From: Spirochaetaceae bacterium
GTDB taxonomy: Bacteria; Spirochaetota; Spirochaetia; UBA9216
Direction of reading: 5' to 3'
Length of the DNA stretch: 34,675 nucleotides
Assembly (NCBI GenBank): GCA_028527945.1
Contig: JAQQAK010000013.1
Location: 1 to 34,675 of the forward strand
In this document: in pieces, positions 1-7,536 of the stretch
How positions within the stretch are numbered: position 1 is the stretch's first letter
How the letters are laid out: each line of letters starts with the position of its first letter
Made by a program: the position numbers and the translations under genes
Notes under the pieces: generated by a model
What the model saw: only the letters and a program-made list of their open reading frames with translations
What the model was told of the DNA's origin: nothing
Database searches by the model: none

Positions 1-281
1 TTATCTTTTTTCTTGCCTTTCTCTTCTTTTTTTGCTTCTTTAACTTCAGTTGCAGAGATTGTTAAAAGATTATTGTCAATTTTTATTTCAACATCATCTT
101 TTCCGTATCCTGGAAGTTCTATACTTAGTTCAAAGTTTTCGTTGTTTTCTACAACGTCAACTGCCGGAAATCTTGCAGCTTCGTAATTTGACAGATTGTT
201 ACCAAACATTGATTCCATCATTCTGTCCATCTCATCGAATACGTTTGTTCTTCCTGGTCTGTAAGTTGTTAATGTTGTCAT
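1..281 (-). CDS. Hsp20 small heat-shock protein (3' end cut by window)
   Basis: This minus-strand gene starts at the ATG read from 281 and runs off the window, so only about 93 N-terminal codons are present. The translation begins MTTLTTYRPGRTNVFDEMDR and continues with FPAVDVVENNENFELSIELPG, followed by KDDVEIKIDNNLLTISA. This is the start of the alpha-crystallin domain of the Hsp20 family, ATP-independent chaperones that hold unfolding proteins in the cytoplasm. The lysine-rich stretch at the window edge (KEAKKEEKGKKKD) corresponds to the loop in mid-domain, so the C-terminal beta strands and the IXI-type tail lie outside. A good ribosome-binding site AAGGAGA (294-288) sits 6 nt before the ATG. 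The upstream promoter resembles a sigma-54 site. Family identity is firm; the exact paralogue is unknown. Confidence 0.88.
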   Translation of the reverse strand, partial: MTTLTTYRPGRTNVFDEMDRMMESMFGNNLSNYEAARFPAVDVVENNENFELSIELPGYGKDDVEIKIDNNLLTISATEVKEAKKEEKGKKKD

Positions 282-330
282 ATCTAATCTCCTTATATGA
301 TTGTTTGTTTTCATCTTTCAGTAATATATA

Positions 331-348
331 AAGCATAGAGCGTGCCAA
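331..348 (-). promoter_or_regulatory. Sigma-54-like (-24/-12) promoter of hsp20
   Basis: Read on the minus strand, 348-331 is TTGGCACGCTCTATGCTT. It carries TGGCACG at the -24 element and ATGCT at the -12 element, with 10 nt between the GG and GC dinucleotides, the strict RpoN spacing. The consensus is TGGCACG-N4-TTGCW, so the visible mismatch is A for T at the start of the second block. Predicted transcription start is near 321, giving a leader of about 40 nt to the hsp20 ATG. It lies on the correct strand and no other promoter is obvious there. Confidence 0.6.
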
Positions 349-395
349 AAAATACAAAACCTGTTAAATTTTATTATAAATAATGTAACTACTTA

Positions 396-457
396 TTATA
401 TAAAGAATTATATAAAATAGTATTTTATATAATGTTCATATTAAGAACATTATATAA
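396..457. repeat. Four copies of the palindrome TTATATAA
   Basis: TTATATAA occurs at 396-403, 408-415, 425-432 and 450-457; the last two form the outer parts of the 14-bp inverted repeat. Clustering of an 8-bp palindrome in 62 bp could mark cooperative protein binding, but the region is very AT-rich and chance is not excluded. The rest of the gap 295-620 holds the two promoters and a direct repeat GTGTCAATAT at 478-487 and 518-527. Confidence 0.35.
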
Positions 458-458
458 A
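424..458. repeat. 14-bp perfect inverted repeat, candidate enhancer/operator
   Basis: Arms 424-437 and 445-458 (TTTATATAATGTTC and its reverse complement) match perfectly around a 7-nt spacer. The centre lies about 120 bp upstream of the predicted sigma-54 start of hsp20 and about 130 bp upstream of the promoter of the M16 peptidase gene. A dyad at this distance fits an activator site for a sigma-54 promoter. No U-tract follows either arm, so it does not look like a terminator. Confidence 0.5.
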
Positions 459-566
459 TGATAATTCAATGATAAGTGTGTCAATATTTCTTATTTGAAA
501 TTTCAAGGAATGATGATGTGTCAATATGATACAGCAGATTTGGGTTATTATACTAAAAAGGGTCAA

Positions 567-595
567 TTGAACATATTATGATTTCAGCTCATAAT
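567..595 (+). promoter_or_regulatory. Sigma-70-type promoter of the M16 peptidase gene
   Basis: TTGAAC (567-572) and CATAAT (590-595) are separated by 17 nt. The predicted start near 602 gives a leader of about 20 nt carrying GGGAGG (611-616), 4 nt before the ATG at 621. Confidence 0.55.
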
Positions 596-620
596 ACTAA
601 ACAGAATTCTGGGAGGAATT

Positions 621-3437
621 ATGCAAATCAACACAATTTTTAAAAAAATTATCATACTTCTATTCGCAACAACTATGTTTATGGTTTTATCCTGCAAAGT
701 AAAAACTCAGGATTCAGCGAATGGGCAGCCTATACCTTTAGCTCCAGAAGTAAGAACCGGTGTTCTTGATAATGGACTAACATATTATATTCTTCCAAAC
801 AAGAAACCAGAAGATCGTGTTTCTCTCCGGCTTGCTGTAAATGCAGGTTCAGTACTTGAAGAAGACGACCAGCGTGGTCTTGCTCATTTTTGTGAGCATA
901 TGGCTTTTAATGGAACAGAACATTTTGAAAAATCAGCTCTTGTTGATTATCTTGAATCTATAGGTATGAAATTTGGTCCAGAGATAAATGCCTACACAGG
1001 TTTTGATGAAACTGTATACAAACTTGAAATACCAACAGATGATGAGCAGATCGTCAATAATGGTTTTCAGGTGCTTGAAGACTGGTCTCATCTTGTTAGC
1101 TATGATGATGAAGAGGTCGAAAAAGAACGAGGGGTTATTCATGAAGAATGGAGGCTCGGTAGAGGGGCTTCTGGACGTATCAGGGATAAACTTTATCCAG
1201 AACTTTTTAAGGGGTCCCGCTATGCGGAACGGCTTCCAATAGGTCTGGAAGATGTTTTTATGAACGCGCCTCCTCAAAGATTGAGAGATTTTTATAAAAA
1301 ATGGTACAGACCTGATTTAATGGCAGTTATTGTTGTTGGTGATATTGATCCAGATAAGGCTGAATCGTTAATAAAAAAACATTTTTCTTATCAGGCTCCT
1401 GAAAAGCCAGCAGTAAGAACTATATACCCTGTAAAAAAGACAACTGATAATAGTGTTCTTTTTATCTCAGACCCGGAGCTTTCTTATTCTATTGTTCAAA
1501 TTTATTCATTAACAGATCTTCCTCCTCAAAAGACTGAGGGTGATTACCGTGAAATGCTACTAAAAAGAATGGCCTGGCTTATGCTGAATCATCGGCTTGA
1601 TGAGCTGTCCAAAAGCGATAATCCGCCCTTTATTAATGCCAGCGGAAGAAGCGGTCAGCTTGTGAGAACTTCAGGTAGTATCAGTTGTGGCGCTTATACT
1701 GGTGATGACAAGGTTGAAGACGCGTTTACCGCAATGGTCTCCGAGCTTGAGAGAGCTAAGCGCTATGGCTTTACCGAGCCTGAACTAAAAAGAGTCAGGG
1801 CTGAGTTACTGGACTCTATAGAACAATACTATAATGAAAAAGATAATATTCCTTCACCTGATTTAGCTTCAGAACTTATTCAATATTATCTAAAAGATGT
1901 TTTTATGCCGGGACTTGATTCTGAATATGAAATGTATAAAAAGTTTGTTCCTGGCATTAGTCTTGATGACATCAACTCTTATGCTTCAGAAATGCTTCCT
2001 GAAGATGGGCGGACAGTAATGATTATTCATCCTGAAGGTTCATCTGTTCCAACTGAAGATAAGCTTCTTGATTTAATGAACAATGCATCTAAAATGGATA
2101 TTACTCCATATAAAACTGATGAACCAGACGGGGAGCTTGTTGATGATACACCTGATTCAGGTTCTGTAATAAGCAAAAAGACAGAAAGTGGGCTTGGGGC
2201 GGAGGTTTGGCATCTATCAAATGGTGCTGATGTTGTTATTAAGCAAACAGATTTCATGGATGATGAAGTCCTTTTTGGCGCTTTCAGCCGCGGAGGTTTG
2301 TCTCTTGATTCTGATAACGATTATTTTACAGGAAATTATGCCACAACAATTTTATCTCAAAGCGGAGTTGGCAAGTTTTCAGGAACACAGCTTGAGAAAA
2401 AACTTGCGGGACATGATATTGAGTTAATGCCTTATATAAACGATTACTATGAGGGGTTGGCGGGGAGTTTTTCACCTGACGAGCTTGATACCTTCATGCC
2501 TCTTTTGTATTTATATTTCACTCAGCCTAATTTTGACAGCGCCACAGTTGATAACATAAAGCAGAGACTTTTACCCATTATTGAAAAACGTGACGCGGAT
2601 CCGAATAATGTTTATAGCGACAAAATATCTGAAGTACTAACTCAGGGAGATTTCAGAAGTGAACCCCCTTCACCTGAAAAACTCAATGAAATAACAGCTT
2701 CTAAAGCTGAAAAGGTATATCGCGACAGATTTTCAGGAGCTGATGATTTTGTTTTTGTATTTACTGGCAATATTGATAAGGTTAAACTAGAAAAAGCTGT
2801 ATTAAAATGGATAGCGTCTATCCCCTCAGGGCCTGAAAAAGAGGTTCCGTTAGATAGGGGAGTAAGACCTCCCTCTGGAATAGTCTATGAAGAGGTTATT
2901 AAGGGAATATCTCCCCAAAGTAATAATCAAATATATTTTACAAAACCTCTCAGTTCTTGGAGCAAGGCTCTTCAGGTTAGGATTGTTTCTGCCTGTGATA
3001 TTCTTGAGACAATACTAAGAGAAAAAATTCGTGAAGATATGGGCGGCACATATAATATTTCAGTGAGCCCCTTTATTGAAAGAGAGCCATATCCGTCTGT
3101 TAAAATAGGTATTTCATTCGGATGTGATCCGGACAGGCTTGAAGAATTAACTTCTGTGCTTTTTAAAACAATAGAATCTGTTCAGGCAGGAGAGCTTGAC
3201 CAACATTATATTGACAGCCGGGAAGAGCAGTATCGCCGAAGTTACGAGACTAACATTAAACAGAATAATTACTGGTTGTATCAACTACAGAAAATTTATT
3301 CATTTAATGATGAGCCAAAGATTCTTCAACCTGAAGATTTTGATGAAATGGTTAGCCGTGAGGGAGTCATCGATACTGTAAAAATATATTTTGATACATC
3401 AAACTATATAAGCGTTGTTTTAAAACCAGAGAAATAA
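621..3437 (+). CDS. M16 family zinc metallopeptidase lipoprotein (PqqL-like)
   Basis: The 938-residue product has an N-terminal signal with a lipobox-like LSC, making Cys25 the likely acylated residue, so it is probably an envelope lipoprotein. The inverted zinc motif HFCEH (H89, E92, H93) is intact. E169 in EKERGVI lies 76 residues on and is the expected third ligand. The C-terminal half carries the REKIREDMGGTYNIS segment (R/Y pair) typical of the substrate-binding half of M16 enzymes. The length is close to PqqL-type two-half peptidases. Family members cut peptides inside a closed chamber; the substrate here is unknown. The start at 621 is supported by GGGAGG. The gene stands alone between the promoter at 567 and a hairpin at 3454. 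The enzyme class is firm; function in cofactor maturation should not be assumed because no pqq genes are nearby. Confidence 0.9.
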   Translation: MQINTIFKKIIILLFATTMFMVLSCKVKTQDSANGQPIPLAPEVRTGVLDNGLTYYILPNKKPEDRVSLRLAVNAGSVLEEDDQRGLAHFCEHMAFNGTEHFEKSALVDYLESIGMKFGPEINAYTGFDETVYKLEIPTDDEQIVNNGFQVLEDWSHLVSYDDEEVEKERGVIHEEWRLGRGASGRIRDKLYPELFKGSRYAERLPIGLEDVFMNAPPQRLRDFYKKWYRPDLMAVIVVGDIDPDKAESLIKKHFSYQAPEKPAVRTIYPVKKTTDNSVLFISDPELSYSIVQIYSLTDLPPQKTEGDYREMLLKRMAWLMLNHRLDELSKSDNPPFINASGRSGQLVRTSGSISCGAYTGDDKVEDAFTAMVSELERAKRYGFTEPELKRVRAELLDSIEQYYNEKDNIPSPDLASELIQYYLKDVFMPGLDSEYEMYKKFVPGISLDDINSYASEMLPEDGRTVMIIHPEGSSVPTEDKLLDLMNNASKMDITPYKTDEPDGELVDDTPDSGSVISKKTESGLGAEVWHLSNGADVVIKQTDFMDDEVLFGAFSRGGLSLDSDNDYFTGNYATTILSQSGVGKFSGTQLEKKLAGHDIELMPYINDYYEGLAGSFSPDELDTFMPLLYLYFTQPNFDSATVDNIKQRLLPIIEKRDADPNNVYSDKISEVLTQGDFRSEPPSPEKLNEITASKAEKVYRDRFSGADDFVFVFTGNIDKVKLEKAVLKWIASIPSGPEKEVPLDRGVRPPSGIVYEEVIKGISPQSNNQIYFTKPLSSWSKALQVRIVSACDILETILREKIREDMGGTYNISVSPFIEREPYPSVKIGISFGCDPDRLEELTSVLFKTIESVQAGELDQHYIDSREEQYRRSYETNIKQNNYWLYQLQKIYSFNDEPKILQPEDFDEMVSREGVIDTVKIYFDTSNYISVVLKPEK

Positions 3438-3453
3438 AGATTTTTTGATTTTT

Positions 3454-3478
3454 AACGGGGGAGTTTTATTCCCCCGTT
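3454..3478 (+). terminator. Stem-loop after the M16 peptidase gene
   Basis: A 9-bp GC-rich perfect stem (3454-3462 with 3470-3478) closes a 7-nt loop 17 nt after the stop codon. Only a short T-run is present after the stem, so termination is likely but the U-tract is weak. Confidence 0.6.
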
Positions 3479-3526
3479 TATAGACAATTATGATAATAAA
3501 AAATTGATGATTCAGCATAACAAGTT

Positions 3527-3555
3527 TTGAAATTCCCTCTATTATAAAATATAAT
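3527..3555 (+). promoter_or_regulatory. Strong sigma-70-type promoter of the AraC-like gene
   Basis: TTGAAA (3527-3532), a 17-nt spacer and a perfect TATAAT (3550-3555). Placing the last -10 base at -7 puts +1 at about 3562, only 2 nt before the ATG at 3564. There is no Shine-Dalgarno sequence, so the message would be essentially leaderless. Confidence 0.6.
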
Positions 3556-3563
3556 ATTTTGAA

Positions 3564-4472
3564 ATGGATAATAAGAAAATAAAATTAATAAAAGAAACAA
3601 TTTTGTATATAGAAGAAAAAATAAATGAACCTTTATCACTGGAAGTAATATCCAAAGATGTTGGAATATCATTGTCGCATTTGCATCGTGTGTTCAGCTC
3701 TCTTACCGGAGAACCTCTGATGACATATATTCGAAAAAGAAAATTGAGTTCCAGTATTAATGAGTTGTTAAAATCTAATCTGTCAATTCTTGATATTGCG
3801 CTGGAATATGGATTTGACTATGAACAAAGTTATATAAGAGCTTTTAATCAGTATTTTAATATAACTCCGGCACAATATAGAAAGCATGGCGGCGAGCTAA
3901 AGGTAACAGTCCCCATAGATTTGAGTAAAAGTGAAAGTATTGGTGAAGGTCTTTTTCTTGAACCCACATTTATCTGGAAAAGCGGTTTGCGAATACAAGG
4001 CTATCGTGACACAATTGTCCATAGAGAAAATTACGATGAGCAAACAACAAACCAGCAGGTTGAATACTATAGAAAGAATTATTTACCGCTGATAAAAGGA
4101 ATTATAAACGAAAATATTTACATTGGCCTTGTTATGTATTCTGATAATACAACTTATTGTAACGATTACCTCACCGGTACAATTGTTTCGGATGACTACG
4201 TGACAGTCAAAGATTTATCTATCATAAACTTACCTTCTTCTGAATATGCTGTATTTAAATATATTGGTTTTCACAGTCCTTTTGAAATAACATATAAGTT
4301 ATTGTTTCAGATATATGAATATATTTTTGGAACATGGATGAATCAGAATATTTATTCAGGGAAAACTAATTACCATTTCGAACAAGTTAATAGAGATCTC
4401 TGTAATGATGATTATTGTGAAATGGATATTTATATTCCTGTTGGAAAGGTTTTTGCGAAAGTGGATTTATAG
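3564..4472 (+). CDS. AraC-family regulator with GyrI-like effector domain (Rob-like order)
   Basis: The 302-residue protein has the two helix-turn-helix motifs of the AraC/XylS family at its N-terminus: SLEVISKDVGISLSHLHRVF (about 24-43) and SILDIALEYGFDYEQSYIRA (about 74-93), followed by FNITPAQYRK. Residues from about 115 to the end look like a GyrI/SOUL-type small-molecule-binding domain, with YAVFKYIGFHS and a C-terminal CEMDIYIPV strand. This order, DNA-binding domain first, matches Rob rather than AraC itself. It probably senses a ligand and activates transcription. The ATG at 3564 must be the start because the HTH begins within a few residues. It lies 64 nt upstream of a lipoprotein esterase gene in the same direction, which may be a target. 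Confidence 0.85.
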   Translation: MDNKKIKLIKETILYIEEKINEPLSLEVISKDVGISLSHLHRVFSSLTGEPLMTYIRKRKLSSSINELLKSNLSILDIALEYGFDYEQSYIRAFNQYFNITPAQYRKHGGELKVTVPIDLSKSESIGEGLFLEPTFIWKSGLRIQGYRDTIVHRENYDEQTTNQQVEYYRKNYLPLIKGIINENIYIGLVMYSDNTTYCNDYLTGTIVSDDYVTVKDLSIINLPSSEYAVFKYIGFHSPFEITYKLLFQIYEYIFGTWMNQNIYSGKTNYHFEQVNRDLCNDDYCEMDIYIPVGKVFAKVDL

Positions 4473-4536
4473 CAAGAATTGTTCATTTTGATGCTTTGCT
4501 TTTAGATAAAATATAAAAAAAGCAGGAGGCGTTTTT

Positions 4537-5595
4537 ATGAAGAATAAAATAATTATTATTTTAATGATGATCTTATGTATAGCCTTTTCAGGGTGTACAA
4601 CGAAAAAATCTGATAATGAAGGATCCAAGTCTTTTACAAGAGTTCCTGATATTGAAATTCAGAAACAAATTGAAGAGGCCAATGGCAAAGATTTTAGAAT
4701 AATCGACTTATCATATTATTCCAGGGCAATAAGTTCAAATACCATTGGTGATACTCCAACCAGGACTGTTAGTGTGTATCTTCCGCCGGATTACTTTGAT
4801 AATGATCATAAAACTTATCCTGTCATATATTTTCTTGATGGATATGAGTGTAACGCAAAAAGTTTTCTGAGAAGAAACAAAGTGTCTCTTGATAAAGCAT
4901 TTAATGAAAAAAATGCCTTTCTTATGGTTGCCGTTGACGGAAATAATATTTCTGGTGGATCATTTTATGTAAATTCTCCTGTTAGCGGGAACTGGGAGGA
5001 TTATCTTTCTCAGGAACTTGTATCTCTGATTGACAACAATTTTAGGTCAAAACCAGGCAGCCAATATCGTGGCCTTTCAGGATATTCAATGGGAGGTTTT
5101 GGAGCTTTGTATACCGCTTTCAGGCATCCTGATATATTTGGCTCAGTTATGGTTTTTGCGCCTGGAGCTTTTGCAGAAGAAGATATAGATATGGTGATGA
5201 AGAGTTGGCGGGGCGATCGAAGACTTCTGACTTCTTACGCGCAAGCTTTCTCGCCTGATGCAGCAGTAGAAAAAAATCAAGGAAATATTCCCTCCTTTGA
5301 CGGTTCTGATAGTGACCAGATTTATGTTGATAACTGGTTGAATGGTTTTAGTGGCTGGCAGAAAAAGATAGACAACTACCTTGGACAGCAGGCAAGATTA
5401 AACGCAATTGCAATTGCTTATAGTGAAAGTGATTATTACAAATGGATTCCGGGAGGTTGTAAACATCTGGATAAATTATTAACAGATAGTAAGATTGAAC
5501 ATGAGATCTACAATTACAAAGGTGGGCATATTGTCCCTAGAGGCTTTATAGAGTCTTATTATACGCCATTCTTTGGAGCCGTTTTTAATAAATAA
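4537..5595 (+). CDS. Putative esterase lipoprotein (alpha/beta hydrolase, esterase D/feruloyl-esterase type)
   Basis: The 352-residue product begins with a lipoprotein signal ending FSGC, so Cys20 is the predicted lipid anchor. The body matches the PF00756-type esterase fold: VYLPPDYF, YPVIYFLDG (about 95-102), the nucleophile elbow GYSMGGFGA with Ser184, and a likely catalytic histidine in GGHIVPRGF (His331). Such enzymes cleave esters on sugars, feruloylated polysaccharides or acyl donors; the substrate cannot be read here. AGGAGG (4524-4529) lies 7 nt before the ATG. It follows the AraC-like regulator and ends in a strong terminator, so it may be monocistronic or a two-gene unit with the regulator. 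Confidence 0.85.
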   Translation: MKNKIIIILMMILCIAFSGCTTKKSDNEGSKSFTRVPDIEIQKQIEEANGKDFRIIDLSYYSRAISSNTIGDTPTRTVSVYLPPDYFDNDHKTYPVIYFLDGYECNAKSFLRRNKVSLDKAFNEKNAFLMVAVDGNNISGGSFYVNSPVSGNWEDYLSQELVSLIDNNFRSKPGSQYRGLSGYSMGGFGALYTAFRHPDIFGSVMVFAPGAFAEEDIDMVMKSWRGDRRLLTSYAQAFSPDAAVEKNQGNIPSFDGSDSDQIYVDNWLNGFSGWQKKIDNYLGQQARLNAIAIAYSESDYYKWIPGGCKHLDKLLTDSKIEHEIYNYKGGHIVPRGFIESYYTPFFGAVFNK

Positions 5596-5607
5596 AGCAT
5601 AAGCTAT

Positions 5608-5642
5608 ATAGTTCTATTCTGAAAAGGGTAGAACTATTTTTT
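5608..5642 (+). terminator. Rho-independent terminator after the esterase gene
   Basis: A 12-bp stem with two G-U pairs (5608-5619 with 5626-5637), a 6-nt loop and a run of five T (5638-5642). It lies just after the stop at 5595. Confidence 0.85.
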
Positions 5643-5838
5643 ACAAAACTTTTCTCAACCTGTTAATAAAGCAACGTTAGTGTTGTAGTTTTACATTAAG
5701 TGTGTTGATTCTTTGGTAAATTTATGAACAAGACTGCTAATTAAATTTCTTTCTTGGTAGTCAAAATTCTATTGGTTTGATATATTTAAGTATCTCTAAT
5801 TGATTAATATATCCAAGTATATTTATTGGGTGGTAAGT

Positions 5839-7536
5839 GTGGGCTCATCGAATAAAAAGGCTTTTTATAAAGTCGGTAATACAACAGTAGTACCATTATA
5901 TGTTAAACTTGTAATTATCTTTGTCTTCTTTATGTTGCTTAGTAATTTTGTTTCTAATTATATAAATATCATGTATAACAGAAGCACTCAAATCTCATTA
6001 CTTAATGAACTTTTAGTAAAGGAACTTAAAGAAAACTATATTTTTGCCTCCAATCAATTTCAGATTTATTCTTTTGATGAAAATTTGCCGGAAAGTGTAG
6101 AAAGTCTCACGAAGGCTGCCGGAAAAACACTTTTCAGGAAGCATGCTCTTGCGTTTGCTCTTAGGAAAGATGGCTCTTTTTTATATTTCAGTAATAAAGA
6201 TTTTCCATTGGGAAAGTTTACAGATACAGAAGCTCTGAAGTTTCTTATTGATAATACTGAAAAAGGAATAAGTGAGGGGAGTTTTAATTTCAGGATTGAT
6301 GGTTATGAATTCCTTGGTGTCTACAAGTATCATTCAGATTGGGATGCTTATCTTATACGCGCGGAGGATGAAGATTCATTTTACGCAGAGTCCAGAAAAA
6401 TTTTCAGAAAGATTATTATCTTTATTATAGGTGTTACTCTCTTTTCAATGATAATTGGTATTTGGGTTTTTAAACGTTTATTGAGATATATAGACTATAT
6501 TACTCAACAAATAATGAAAATGCAGGAAAATCAGGAATTATCTATTGTCGATCTTAAGGGCGCTCCAAACGATGATATTACCTATTTGGGAGCGTCTTTT
6601 AATCAGTTATCATCTTCTATAACAACCCTTATGGGTATATTCAGGAAATTTGTTACAGATGATATTGCCAAAAAAGCGTATGAAGAAAAACAAATACGTC
6701 TTGAAGGGGCCAAGAGTGAATTGGCAATACTCTTTTCTGATATTAAGGGTTTTACTTTTATGACAGAAACCCTTGGTAATGACATTATCAATCTTCTTAA
6801 CCTTCATTATGATCAGGCCATCAGATATGTAGCAGAAGATAATGGAGTGGTTGCTTCTATAATTGGAGACGCGCTTCTTGCTGTATATGGAACAATGGGT
6901 GACAATGAAAATAAATCTCTTCAAGCTATTCATTCAGCTTATTCAATACAGGATGTTGCAATGCGGCTAAGACGCAATATGCAGGCCAAAAAAGAAAATA
7001 TTGTAGGCCGAAAGGGTGCTTTAACAAGCCGTCAGGAGAAAGTTTATAAAGCTGTATTAATCGAAGTTGGAGTTGGAATAGATAAGGGAGAGGTTTTTTA
7101 CGGTAATATAGGTAGTTACGTGAGAATGACTAATACTGTAATTGGCGACAACGTAAATTCCGCATCAAGACTTGAAGGGCTTACCAGAATATATAAAATA
7201 CCGGTTATTGTTTCAGATTCTGTTCGAGAAGAAGCAGAAGCTGACAGCGCTAATTTATATTATTTTCTGGAAATAGATCAGGTTCAAGTTAAGGGAAAAA
7301 CCTATGGCAAGAGAATTTTCTGGCCGATAAAAAAAGAAGTTATAGATCCTGATATGGAAAATTCTATTAATAAATTCAAACAGGGGCTTCAGCTATATTA
7401 CGATGGCGAATGGGATGAAGCTCTTCCTCTAATGAAAGCAGTGGGACTCCCCCTTGCAGAGGTATTTATAGAGAGAATGCTTCCCGGACAAATACCTTCT
7501 GACTGGAGTGGTGTATGGGCGATGACGAGCAAATAA
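5839..7536 (+). CDS. Membrane class III adenylate/guanylate cyclase
   Basis: From the GTG at 5839 the product has 565 residues. Membrane segments lie at about 22-41 and 191-213, flanking an extracytoplasmic sensor region. A HAMP-like linker follows, then a class III cyclase domain at about 290-460. Metal-binding aspartates are D301 (FSDIKGF) and D344 (IIGDALLAVYG); the transition-state pair is N440 and R444 (NSASR). The position expected to hold the adenine-contacting lysine is Ser340, and its partner is Thr433. The enzyme likely makes cAMP (or cGMP) in response to an outside signal. The tail resembles a TPR-like segment. The start is uncertain: a TTG at 5800 adds 13 residues but has no ribosome-binding site, whereas GGTGGT (5829-5834) precedes the GTG. 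The end overlaps the next gene by 22 nt. Confidence 0.87.
   Translation: MGSSNKKAFYKVGNTTVVPLYVKLVIIFVFFMLLSNFVSNYINIMYNRSTQISLLNELLVKELKENYIFASNQFQIYSFDENLPESVESLTKAAGKTLFRKHALAFALRKDGSFLYFSNKDFPLGKFTDTEALKFLIDNTEKGISEGSFNFRIDGYEFLGVYKYHSDWDAYLIRAEDEDSFYAESRKIFRKIIIFIIGVTLFSMIIGIWVFKRLLRYIDYITQQIMKMQENQELSIVDLKGAPNDDITYLGASFNQLSSSITTLMGIFRKFVTDDIAKKAYEEKQIRLEGAKSELAILFSDIKGFTFMTETLGNDIINLLNLHYDQAIRYVAEDNGVVASIIGDALLAVYGTMGDNENKSLQAIHSAYSIQDVAMRLRRNMQAKKENIVGRKGALTSRQEKVYKAVLIEVGVGIDKGEVFYGNIGSYVRMTNTVIGDNVNSASRLEGLTRIYKIPVIVSDSVREEAEADSANLYYFLEIDQVQVKGKTYGKRIFWPIKKEVIDPDMENSINKFKQGLQLYYDGEWDEALPLMKAVGLPLAEVFIERMLPGQIPSDWSGVWAMTSK

Noticed and set aside
50..331. 93-codon plus-strand open frame at the window start
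   Set aside because: It is antisense to the hsp20 gene, whose minus-strand translation is a clear family match.
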